Of a DNA stretch of 64,000 nucleotides, positions 11,886-21,776 are shown one piece after another. The stretch's first letter is position 1, and every line of letters begins with the position of its first letter. Position numbers and translations under genes: made by a program. The DNA lies in the NCBI GenBank assembly GCA_009739215.1, contig VSJF01000003.1, positions 1,550,001 through 1,614,000 on the forward strand, written 5' to 3'. The stretch is from Floccularia luteovirens (lineage: Eukaryota > Basidiomycota > Agaricomycetes > Agaricales > Squamanitaceae). Below the pieces are notes generated by a model, which worked only from the letters and a program-made list of their open reading frames with translations, was not told the DNA's origin and did no database searches.

Positions 11886-12564
11886 ATGAATACATTAGAT
11901 ATGAGTGTATCAAACACTCGCGCTGCTGATACAGATTATCTTGTACGGCAGGCCATGAGCTCAGGCTATCAATTGTTCTCTCTTTTGGTGCCCCCAGCTT
12001 ATGCCACTTTCGTGCTCACACGACGTGGTCGTACCTCACTCACCTTGAATAGACTCTTGCGCGCCACTTGGATCGGTGGAGCAACAGGCATGCCTCCTTT
12101 ACATTTTTCTTCATGTTAGTGGCTAACACTGCGATTACAGGAACTGTCATCAGCGGGTGCTTTGCATATGCGCGATGTACTTATTCACGTGAGGAGCAGA
12201 TAAAAACCCGACGTGTCGAAACTACATATGACGTGAGATTTTGATAACAGTATATTGCTCATTGTGTGAAAGATTCTGTCAATTTTAGCCCAATCGCATC
12301 AGAGCCAACGACCACGCAATGATTGGAACAGTCCTTATGGACGTGCTTACCCCTGCATTACTTTGGAATCGGGCGAATATTATAAATTGTGAGTAAATAC
12401 TCATGACATTTGAACTATCCTTCTTATGTTATGTAAAAAAAATTTCTTTAGTGATTTTGGGTGGCGCAGGTTTTGGTAGCAGCATGGGACTGATCACGCA
12501 TTATGGGCGATTCTTGTCAGGCGACCCATCACATAAAGTACCTAAACCACCTACAAACATGTAA
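11886..12564 (+). CDS. Small membrane protein, unknown function
   Basis: About 170 residues in four exons. Exon 1 begins MNTLDMSVSNTRAADTDYLV and contains a hydrophobic segment with LFSLLVPPAYATFVL, followed by a second one with a glycine-rich turn. A tyrosine/arginine-rich loop follows (YARCTYSREEQIKTRRVETTYD), then PNRIRANDHAMIG and a last hydrophobic part (LILGGAGFGSSMGLITHYG). The product looks like a two- to four-pass organelle membrane protein. The first intron is unusual: either a GC donor at 12088 (exon ending ACAG) or a weak GT donor at 12076. Both keep frame and differ by GAT/G residues. Introns 2 and 3 are ordinary GT-AG. I do not recognise a characterised family. Confidence 0.65.
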
Positions 12565-12664
12565 CAGAAATCCTCCAGGTTTGTCCCACAACTGGACTGA
12601 TGTTAGCTCCAATTACATAGCTTTTTATTTCAGTTTTCGATAACCCCAGTGTACTACACATTAG

Positions 12665-15389
12665 TTAAGCCTGCTCTTGTCCTTCGTTCTTAAGGCGGTC
12701 ATCAATCATGGGTGCAATCACAACCAGGCTATCTGTATCTTTCTTTCCACTGCTGGTGGTCATTTCTCGGCCCCTACGCGCATTTGTCCCATCGAAACAA
12801 TCTACAGAGCTCATGTGTTCGGTTGCGCTCACATTCAAAAGGTTTTGGTAGTGTTTTTTGGATCGAACTTGAAGAATGGCCTTCCCTATGGCCTCCTTCC
12901 ACTGTTTTCTTGCCGGAGATTCTTCCCTGCCACCTTTTCGACTTTGCCGATGTTGTTCACGAATAATCGTAATTCTTGTCTTCTCGTTCAGTTCGTTTGT
13001 TGCGTTGTGGTTACCTGAGCTGGCCATCACGTTAACAAACTGAGAACCTAATGAACAATCTCAGTTATTTCATTGGACTTGAACAACTTGGAGACCTCAC
13101 CTAATAGGTATTTTCTGACGATGCTACTCATCAATTGGCCTCCTTCATGGTCGATGAGCCTTTTGCAATCCTTCAGGGCAATGAATCCATCATGACCCTC
13201 TGCCATGTAATCTCTTGTCACAATCTTGTATTTTCGTCCTCCTTTCTCCCTTTTAACCACTTCTTCGTCCAAGTACGCAGGATATGGCGTGCTAGTCCCA
13301 CTTTCTTTACTCCCATGGGTATCCTCTCCCTCCCTCAGTAGCCAAATACCTAGAAGACGTTGTCCGGGATCCCTTCGTGAATCCCAAGAAATTCTGAAAC
13401 CAGAGATAACCGGAAAACGGCTACAACGAAAGACTTTTAGAATCATAGGAACTAGTCGTGCAAGATGACTAACCCTTCCTGTGCCGGCCATTTTTCCAGC
13501 GACGCCTCTATTGCATCCCAGAGAGTAGCTCCATCCATTTCCAAAACTATCACAGGATCTTCAAAGGGCAAGATCTCCATTATGTCACCCAATGTTATTA
13601 TACCTGGACCTTGACTATGGCAAACTATCTCTGCATGAAGCTCAACCTCTCACCTGGACCATATGTTGAATCACCTCTCAGGGTGCCCGCGCAGATCAAC
13701 ACCCCATCGGAACCACCGCATCCTTTGAAACACAGAGCATCGTCATAGGCATGTCTTATAACATCAGCGAACCAGTTTGCCGCTGCTGACTATCGTGGTA
13801 TTAGCTGACTGCCACGTTATAGATTGGTTGGGTGGGCGAACGGACCTCCGACGTGCGGATAAACTGCGACCTTACGTCAATAACAACGGCACTTTTACAC
13901 ACTGGGGCCTTTAGAGTTGAGGATACTCCAGAGAGAATGGTCTTCAGTATCTTTGACATAGTTTCCGAGGATGTGGAACTAGAACTTATGATATGTCGCT
14001 TCCCTTCAACCCATCCATTAAAGCGTATTCTAAGTCCTGGAGGTGAATAATTGGCGCACCAGTGATTTTTGTTATGATTTTTCTTCTCACACTTCCTTCA
14101 GGAGTTTCCTCAATTTCAAGATTCAACTCGCTTATGTCACGGAAATCATTCCCGCTTTTTATTACGAGGATGTTGCCATTGTCCTCCTCTGCACCCAAAA
14201 CATCCTGGTTGATGTCGTAGTCTTCCCAGGAATTGACACCTTTACTAACATAGTACAGGTGATCATGACCGCCCAAAATAATGTCGACGCCATGATTTGA
14301 AGCCAATTTGCTCTTGTTATTTCCTTCGGGGGAGAGCGCTAGCAAATCCTTAGCTAGTAGGATATCCTACACAGGAAACAAGATGGATCAGTATTTTGCT
14401 TCAGCACAAACACAAGCTAAGAATGATATTCATGAATTGGTTGATAGCCGTTGCTTACATTTGGGATTCTGTTATCCATCGTCAGAGGATGATAAATGAG
14501 AAGGTGTAATAACCTTTGAAAGCTCACCTAGAGTGCGTGAGGGCAATTATGAAATCGCAGCGGTATTCACCGTCCGGGTCGCGCAATTTCTGAGAAAGTT
14601 GGAGACCAGTTTCTTTCATCGACTTGTACACGAATTCTGCGGGCCAGGATGCCACAGTTGAGATCCAATCCCTGATTGGTTTAAATTTAGTTCATTATTC
14701 CTCTGAATTTTATCCAAGCCGCACTCTTCGACCAATCCAATGACCCCAATCCGAATTCCGCTTCTTTCGAAGATCTCGAACTCTTTCAGAAATGCAGGGG
14801 TATGAGAAGTGGTCGTGTCCATGATATTGCTTAGGATCCATGGCTATCTTCATGTCGTCAAACAGGATATTCCACATAACTAGCATACGTACAAATTTGG
14901 TATCTTGAACGAGCTTGGATAAATGAGGATAACCTGCAAGAGTCTGTTACGAGAATCAGCTTGACTAGTGAGGGAAGCGACTCCCACCGAAATCAAAGTC
15001 GTGATTTCCTTCAATCTGGTTCAGAGAAGATGCGCATACGAAAATCAAAGTATGCTTTCACGAACCTGTCAATGCAACGTCCGGAGACAGCTCATTCATC
15101 ACTGGCACCTATATTATTTATGACTGTAAATCTGATTTGACAATTGAATACGATATAATTTTCATACCATATGGCTTCCCCGAGTAACTGAGCTCTCGAC
15201 AGAAGGCGAAAAGATGTCCCCAGAGAACAATAACAAACCATCCCTGGTATTATCGGCGTTTTTTGGCCACTGATCTCTAAGATCATCCAGTACACCAGCG
15301 AATTGTGTAACATCTATGGTGCCAGAAGGAAGTTTCTGTGCCCCGACCCGATATACGTCGTTGAAATGTAGAACAGAGAGAACAGTCAT
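12665..15389 (-). CDS. 5'-nucleotidase / UshA-type metallophosphoesterase
   Basis: The enzyme belongs to the two-domain 5'-nucleotidase family, which removes phosphate from nucleoside monophosphates and related esters. The N-terminal metal-binding domain shows VLHFNDVYRV (D/N-x-H analog), LLFSGDIFSPS, TGNHDFDFG, ALTHSRIPNDI and LGGHDHLYYV. The C-terminal substrate domain shows SAAANWFADVIRHAYDDAL, GGSDGVLICAGTLR, LPFEDPVIVLEMDGATLWDAIE and FPVISGFRISWD. No signal peptide is visible before MTVLSVLHF, so a cytosolic enzyme is likely. There are many short exons, including a 21-nt one with NHDFDFG and a 10-nt microexon (14459-14468) that completes THSRIPND. The tail after about residue 540 is basic and low-complexity. 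Catalytic residues appear complete; the exact substrate is not predictable. Confidence 0.9.
14459..14468 (-). other. 10-nt microexon of the 5'-nucleotidase gene
   Basis: On the minus strand the sequence is CAG, then AATCCCAAAT, then GTAAGC. The upstream exon ends CACTCTAG and the downstream one begins GATATCCTACTAGC. Only with these ten bases does the frame read THSRIPNDILLAKDLL; joining the outer exons directly gives a stop within a few codons. The flanking introns are 59 and 92 nt. Confidence 0.85.
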
Positions 15390-15643
15390 CTTCAGAGGAA
15401 AGTTTTTAACTTATTCACGACTTTTCTTTCGTTGCAATGTGGGATCTAGAATCTAGATAAGTTCTTAGATAGGATTTGGAATATTTGGCCCTAGGCGCTA
15501 GCGCTAATTTGATTCTGGTCCCACCTATTCATAGTACAAAACAAAGTTACTGACAAGAACATGGAAAATCTCCATTAATTTAGACATATCGATAAATAGT
15601 GCATGTAATGATGGGTACATATGTATGTATCTAATATAATTGA

Positions 15644-16691
15644 TTAAGTAGTCTGTAAGAAATCTCTCACAATATTTGGTGGTGGAATAACGATTGAGAA
15701 ATTATTCCTAGGACCTTTGAGAAGGATAGATTTCTTCTCGAAGCCACATGTATCCATTACTGACAAATCTTGTTTCTGATAGAGCCAGTATGCCATTTTA
15801 CCTCCTTCCCTCCATTTCACATTAAGTTGAGAGAATCCGAGTGTCTTCATCAAATTCTCCAAATGAGAAAATGTCAAATATCTGGAATTGGTGACACAAG
15901 GTAACGGCAGCTGCAGGTGATATGTTATTTACACATCCAGTCAATAGATAAGGGATTAATGGCCTACGGCAAGAAAGAGATATCCCGAGGAAACTAGCAT
16001 ATGTTTCGCAAGACATAACATTTTTCCTGAACAAGGTTTAAATGTACAGACTCAGTAAATCAATAACATCTTCTTACCTCGATCATTTGGTTCTGGAACA
16101 AAATTCAACACTAGACTGAGACTAATGACATCCCACCGCTGAAGGTTTTCCGATTTGTCCATCAACAAAAAATCCTGCTCTTTGATTTGAGGATGGCGTG
16201 AGTGCAAGTCAATTGGTGTTACTTGCAGCCATGTTGAACAGGATCGGTAATTGTCGGGTTTGAGAGCTCCCACTTCAAGCAACCTATGATGGTACACAGA
16301 TGTGTTAGTGGTTTAGGAAGTAGAGTGATAGATATTTGGTTACGTACTTAATCTTCCCCGTATCCAAATTTTTCTTGTGCAAACCGAAGTCTCTCATCCA
16401 TTTTATCAGCACCTTTTCACTGCCTCCACCCCTATTCTTGTCCTGTCCAATGGTCGACATACGCTGGTAGCACTCCAAGCCACCCAACTCATTGATTTCA
16501 TCTTCAATTCTAGTCAGTTCATCCGATGTTTCTCCTCCAAGATGATTTTGGTCTCGAAGTTGCTTTTGGCGTTTGATGAGGACATGAAAACGCCGAATAA
16601 CTGTCCTGCTAGATTGTCGAGAGCTCGAACTTGGACCGTGATTAGTGTTAGGATAGGTGACAGGAACTTTTCTCTTGCAAGTTCTCGGCAT
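15644..16691 (-). CDS. BMT2: 25S rRNA adenine-N1 methyltransferase BMT2
   Basis: BMT2 methylates an adenine in 25S rRNA in the nucleolus using S-adenosylmethionine. Family landmarks in order: a basic N-terminus (MPRTCKRKVPVT), YQRMSTIGQDK, KWMRDFGLHKK, LLEVGALKPDNY (SAM-binding start), IDLHSRHPQIKEQDFL, WDVISLSLVLNFVPEPNDRGKML, then after an intron LPLPCVTNSRYLTFSHLENLM and REGGKMAYWLYQK. The intron after LVSSGYLFLA has GTAGGC...CTGCAG ends and is needed to reach LPLPC. Two in-frame starts exist (16691 and 16700); I prefer the one opening MPRTCK. Length is about 300 residues, as expected. The conserved motifs are intact. Confidence 0.93.
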
Positions 16692-17015
16692 GACAAGCAT
16701 TTACAGTCCCATTATTGATTGTCAGTGTGAGAGCGCAAATTATGATATATAGCAAATATTATTACAACATAACGTCACTCAAATATTGTAGACTTCGAAA
16801 AAAAAATTTAATGACGCAGTAATCGTAACAGGATCTGTTTCGCCTTCTAATAATCAAAGCTAGCATCGTAGTCAATAAGATCCCGAAATATCAACTAGTT
16901 CTGGATTGGCGCGGGTAAAATATGACTGGTGGCCAGCACCGTGACATAGTACTCCTCAAAAGAATGGATAGAAGGTGAGACGTGGAAAAGTTGACGGGTA
17001 TGATGAATTTTTGGC

Positions 17016-17959
17016 TTATACGAATCCTTTCCCTCCACGCTTAGCATCAATCTTTCTGAGTCGCTCAGCTTCTTGTCTCTGATAAAACACATATATTGAG
17101 TGTGCAGCTATGTGTCAGGTAGGGAAAATAGCGTACCTTCTTTATGACACATAACGTCGCTAGGAGTAAACAAAGAACGATCGCCATAAAGCCATAGACC
17201 TAGAACAATCAGTTGGACATCAGAGTATTTGGTGTTATGGATAATCTTACAGTTCTGTTGAATATTAGTCAGTGTAAGTACGAGCGTGAATCTGCAAAAC
17301 ATATGACATACGTGAACACATCATTTAAAATTTTGTCTGCGTAAGCGGTGATGGGGGTGACGCAAATGCTGGAATCGATAGCCGGTAGTCCCGAAATAAA
17401 ACTTTGGCTGACGCAGAAACTCCCCCCAATTTCTGCTTGGTCAGTGCCACTGAAGTATCCGCAGCATTGGAACTACCAACAAAACAATCAGTGTACTTTC
17501 AAGGTGATTTATGACAGAAAAATTACCTGATCTTGTAGATATAAACGGTTTGTACTACTCGTTGTCAACCAAAAGTCATGGAAGTTATTTCGTTCTTGTA
17601 AAGTGAAGAACCAAACAAAAGTGCCGATGATCACAATCTCAAATGCGTCGATGAGAAGTGCGTAGTTTAGCAAAACAAGACCTTTGATCCCATTGCCACC
17701 CTGAATGATTGCTACAATTGAGATCAAAAATGTGATTAGTAGGGAGGCCCCTAGAATACTGCCGGCTTTTTGAAGTTGGTGAGTGAACCACCTGGAATAA
17801 TAAATTTGGCGTACCAGCCAGATCTGCAGTAGACAGGACCATATTTGTCAAGATGTCGGGTTTACGCCATATAATGGATAGAACGAGTGAAACTGTTCCC
17901 GCAGCCAGAAGGAAAGTGTCAAAGACGGCCCAAACAGCAATCAATTTCCTTGATACCAT
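17016..17959 (-). CDS. Tetraspanin (fungal Tsp type)
   Basis: A four-pass membrane scaffold protein of about 200 residues. TM1 follows the ATG at 17957-17959 (MVSRKLIAVWAVFDTFLLAAG). TM2 includes ILGASLLITFLISIVAII, and TM3 LLIDAFEIVIIGTFVWFF. The large loop carries the diagnostic CCG motif in FQCCGYFSGTD, with further cysteines in SFCVS and SSICVTP. TM4 reads VYGFMAIVLCLLLATLCVI and ends in a basic tail (KKRQEAERLRKIDAKRGG) with a TAA stop at 17016-17018. Reaching TM4 in frame requires a 4-nt microexon at 17251-17254. A longer frame down to 16895 is in the wrong phase and is not used. Fungal tetraspanins of this kind are linked to appressoria and cell-surface organisation, but no such role can be read from sequence. 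Confidence 0.88.
17251..17254 (-). other. 4-nt microexon of the tetraspanin gene
   Basis: The minus strand reads CTGACTAATATTCAACAG, then AACT, then GTAAGA. The upstream exon ends GTGTTCAC before GTATGT; the downstream exon begins GTCTATGGC after TTCTAG. With AACT the frame reads VFTTVYGFMAIVLC, the fourth membrane segment. Without it the frame shifts and stops within about a dozen codons. The flanking introns are 57 and 51 nt; a branch-site-like CTGACTAAT is visible. Confidence 0.85.
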
Positions 17960-18630
17960 CTTGAAAGAAGGACTAGCTTATTTAATGTTTGAAGATGAGC
18001 CATCAGTGTAGAAGGATTGCAGAACATGTCATACGAACGTAAAAGTGAGCAACTGGATTAGCTTATCTCTACCGGAGAGGAAGTGGGTGACTTGGTGCAC
18101 CGTAAGAGAGAGAGAGAGACGATCTACGCCTGAAGACAAGGAATAAGGAGGTCAACAAGGTGGAGTTAAGGAGGATACACACCCTGGTGGAGATCCTTGA
18201 AGACTAGCAACAGTCACCTGAGACAGTGGCAGTGAAAAATCAAAGGTTATAATGAGATAAAGTGGTCCATTGTCAAGAGTATAGTCGCTATGGCATTACA
18301 CGTGACATATTCACTTAAACTTCGAATTCTCATAATAATATTCCGACAACATGTAAGTACAGTATGTGCAGCAAAACACTAAAACTCGGAGTAAGTATAG
18401 GATGTCACCGGCATACGGCTCTTGGATTCTTGGGTCCGTTGATGCAGGCGTCGGAGGCTGAGTGCTGAGTCACTTCGCCGATAGTTTGAGTCAGCGGCTG
18501 TGAATGGGGGTTGTCACACATAACGCAACCAGTCACCTTGTTTTACGGTTTCATCTCCTGCTCTTTTTCCTCATTCCCGTATATACGAACTTAATTCTTT
18601 ATATTTCATATACCACCAATCTTCTTGAAT
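17960..18630. other. Divergent promoter region between tetraspanin and MBF1
   Basis: About 670 bp between two divergent genes. It includes a short GA dinucleotide run at about 18104-18119 and pyrimidine-rich stretches just upstream of the MBF1 start. No supported coding exon or RNA gene was seen. The GA run could be a simple repeat or a promoter element; no specific site can be named. Confidence 0.5.
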
Positions 18631-19363
18631 ATGAGCGACGAATGGGATACCAAGTTGGTTATAGGTTCCAAGAGGCCTGTCGCGAAGGTCGCGAAGAAGG
18701 ATTCCGAAATCAATGGTGCGTGGCTTTTCCCCGGGGTTTTCTTGAGTTTGAGCTAATTCTTCTTTTTGGTAGCTGTGAGTATTTACGCTTTTGTAGTGTT
18801 TGTGAAGTGATTTATCACTGGTGCAGGCACGACGCTCTGGCGCCGTTGTTGCGACAGATAAAAAGGTCACTGGAGGCAGCAACAAAGCACATCAAGGTTA
18901 ACAGCCTGGTCTACGTTGTACCATCTTCATGTAACAACTAATGACCACGTCATCTTTTAGGTACAGACCACCAGCGGATAGCTAAACTTGACCGAGAGAA
19001 CGAGGTAGCACCCCCACCTAAAATTGCTCCTTCCGTTGGCCGAGTCAGCGCCCTGTTGAACGAGTCTTAATACAAATATTGATCTTCTCCACTTTACAGG
19101 CCATCCAAACTGCTCGTATGGAACTCAAATTATCTCAGAAAGATCTTGCTCAAAAGGTCAATGAGAAGCCATCTGTGATACAAGATTATGAATCCAGCAA
19201 GGCTATTCCTAACCCTCAAATTCTTGGTAAACTCGAGCGAGTTTTATCAGTCAAATTGCGTGGTAAGGATCTTTTACAAACATTGATGTTGTTTCACCTA
19301 ACCGATTACTCTTCATCACATCAAGGTTCAGACATTGGGAAGAAACTGGAAGGGAAGAAGTAA
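18631..19363 (+). CDS. MBF1: Multiprotein bridging factor 1 (transcription coactivator)
   Basis: MBF1 links bZIP activators such as Gcn4 to TBP and also limits ribosomal frameshifting on collided ribosomes. The 146-residue product begins [19 protein letters not shown], continues [17 protein letters not shown] and [19 protein letters not shown], and ends in a Cro/C1-type helix-turn-helix: [33 protein letters not shown] and [15 protein letters not shown], then a lysine-rich tail. The start ATG is at 18631. Introns lie at 18716-18772 and 18775-18826, leaving a 2-nt exon between them, with further introns downstream. No other combination of good donor and acceptor sites gives the near-invariant NAARR segment. 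Length and domain order are typical. Confidence 0.96.
18773..18774 (+). other. 2-nt microexon of MBF1
   Basis: The sequence TTTTTGGTAG is followed by CT and then GTGAGT. Exon 1 ends GAAATCAATG before GTGCGT, and exon 3 begins GCACGACGC after GGTGCAG. Joining through CT gives AAT GCT GCA CGA CGC (NAARR). Skipping CT gives a stop 11 codons on; using only the first intron gives a stop after about 12 codons. Confidence 0.8.
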
Positions 19364-19599
19364 TCATATTTCCTCCCTTCCACCCACAACTGTTGTCTCT
19401 GCTGAGCCCGTTTCATAGTCCTTCCATAACATCTATATAGACTTGCGTTATTTCCAACAATGCATCATGTTGAACTTGTGGCATGTTAACTTGAGTTCGG
19501 ATCATCACAAGAAGGTTGTTGAAATGAAGTAGTATCTATAGTACATGAATGGGGATTACACGTCAGTCGACCATACACGTAAGGGCTAATGCTCTAAGT

Positions 19600-21510
19600 T
19601 TACGACTCTTGATCTCCATCGGGGCTTCCCTAAAACCAGAGGTAATAAATGGTGAAACCCATCAAAATGAGTTTTTGATACGTACATATGAGATATAGTC
19701 TGGGCTTTCACAGGCTTTGTATTCCTTGAGAAGTTCTTCGCAGGTCGCTCTAGATGGGTGTTAGCTATCAAAATTCACATTATCAATATATAACCAACTT
19801 CGCATCATCAAACTCCTCCAGTCCGTTTTCGAACATTCTTTCTTTTTTATACTGATCCAAAAAGGCATTCCGCCTCCGCAGCTTGTCAAATTGATCTAGC
19901 ATTCGTTTAAACAGCTGACAAGCAGACAAAAAATGAGGTAAGGAAATAATTATGTGCATTAAACGTACAGAAGCGATGCTCGTGTGATTTGCCAGCATGA
20001 GGCCACTAACACGGTGGTTTGTGGCGATATATGGGGACTTGCGCGTGAGTGCTACCTGAATAGATGCAGGGCCCCATGGAATAAAAGTAGCTAGTTGGCG
20101 CTCGCGAATGCGAAGCAGCGATTGGTGCACCTGAGATCAAAGTATCAGTGTTGCCGTATAAATATGTGCATCATGATATTACTTACATCGGTTGGGTCTA
20201 CATCACCTTGGATAATGTTAAGAATTGATACATAGCATGCTGTCTTGCTTGGAGTAGTTGATACCATGCGGTTTTTTGGCTGCAAGAGGCGACGCATTAC
20301 GTCTAGTACTGTTGTACGTCGAATAGCTTTAGCCTGGTTTGATAGGTCAGTATATGTACAATATGCTATGATCAAATACTTGCTTTGTCAATCTGATCGC
20401 TGGTGAAGGGGGTATAAGATGTCATCAAGAAATGACACCGCGGTGTCGGAATCAGTGATGCAATGATACCAACCAGATCATTGTTCATATAACCAGGATA
20501 TCTTAGAGTCTGGGTACTTGCAGCCATCACAGTTGACACCTACAACAGGTCCATACAAGCATATTAGGCCAAGTGCCAGTCAAGAGATGTCAGAAAATTA
20601 CCAGTTGGTTCGTTTGATCAAACGTAGGTGTCTGTATATGAAGACGGTCCGCTGAAATGCGAGCTAACGCGCCGTTGTCAAGCACAACCACTGAATCTGC
20701 ATGATTCACGAGGCGTTTAAGTGTGAGCATTGAGTTGTACGGTTGGACAACGACATCTCCTTCTTGTGCATTGGGGAATACACTATACGTTTGAATGAGT
20801 TTTTTGGGGAATTTGTCGTTCAGGCGTTCAAGTAGGAACGAGCCGAGTCCCGAGCCTGTGCCACCAGCGATTGAATGCATCAGCATGAAACCCTGCGGAA
20901 AGTGAAAGTTGGGAGAAATGTATAACAAAAGGCGGCAAGGATGAGCTGTGAGTTGGCGTGGGTGAGGTATGACTGATGGGCTTCAATAATACTGACCTCT
21001 AGGGAATCACTACCCTCTGCTTCACGGTCAACCATCTCCATAACCTCCTCGTAGATCTTCTCCCCAGCTGCGTATCCCTGCGCCCAGTTATTTCCAGCAC
21101 CTCCTCCATCTTTAGATACAAAGATATTCTCAGGGTTGTATAGATTCGCGTAGGGTGAGGACAAGATATTGTTGATTACCTATAAATTCTTTGTTGGTCA
21201 CCTATAAGATGTAAAATTATCAGGATATCTAAGACGCACTCTTGGTTCGAGATCAACAAGAATGGCACGCGGAATGTAATGTTCATCGTCAGCTTGGTAG
21301 AAAAACACGTCTTTGCGATCCCCACCCTCTGTTGCCCAATCCTCTAAGATACCCTCTTTATTGATCCCGTGCTCTGCGCATAGGCGCTGCCAGAAAACAG
21401 AACCCACTGTTATAGAATGAGTCAAAATTCCTTCATTTGGGTTGATTCATTGGAACCTGACTTTGATTTCCACATTGTCCCAGCTGGACTGTTACGATTT
21501 CACGAGGCAT
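19600..21510 (-). CDS. TUBG: Gamma-tubulin
   Basis: Gamma-tubulin nucleates microtubules at the spindle pole body. The ATG at 21508-21510 opens [16 protein letters not shown], the tubulin N-terminus. Further landmarks are [19 protein letters not shown], the gamma-specific NLYNPENIF and [14 protein letters not shown], and the GTP-binding [18 protein letters not shown]. Then come [40 protein letters not shown] and RKSPYIA. The last exon is tiny: after PDYISY it adds GSPDGDQES and a TAA at 19600-19602, which fits the short C-termini of other gamma-tubulins. Length is about 460 residues. All junctions keep frame. The next gene upstream on this strand is BMT2's side of the window, so there is no operon-like context. 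Identification is certain. Confidence 0.97.
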
Positions 21511-21776
21511 GCTTAAGGTCGGAGTCGACTGAAATAATCGAAGCGTCTTTTAGATAAAAAGTGTGATTCAAATGCAAGGGTCACATAGAATGATTTTTGG
21601 TCACAGCGCGTCTTCCTTGTCCGGGTAAATTCAGTTAACATGCCAAAAATTTACGGTATGATCTTCCATGTATGCACTAGCAGCACATTTTCATTTGCCA
21701 CCGGAATTGATTACCATTGATTTATAACAAAACAAGAATTATATTTAATCATACTCAAAGAGAGTTTATTCAAGTA
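21511..21776. other. Gap between gamma-tubulin and the GH13 gene
   Basis: About 265 AT-rich bases with no supported gene. It serves as the gamma-tubulin upstream region and the 3' region of the GH13 gene, both on the minus strand. Confidence 0.5.

Noticed and set aside
16895..17015. Extended tail of the tetraspanin.
   Set aside because: It lies in a different frame from the exon joined to TM4; the correct frame stops at 17016.
19586..19771. Alternative C-terminal frame of gamma-tubulin.
   Set aside because: The intron after PDYISY leads into a short exon ending GSPDGDQES, which matches the family end better.
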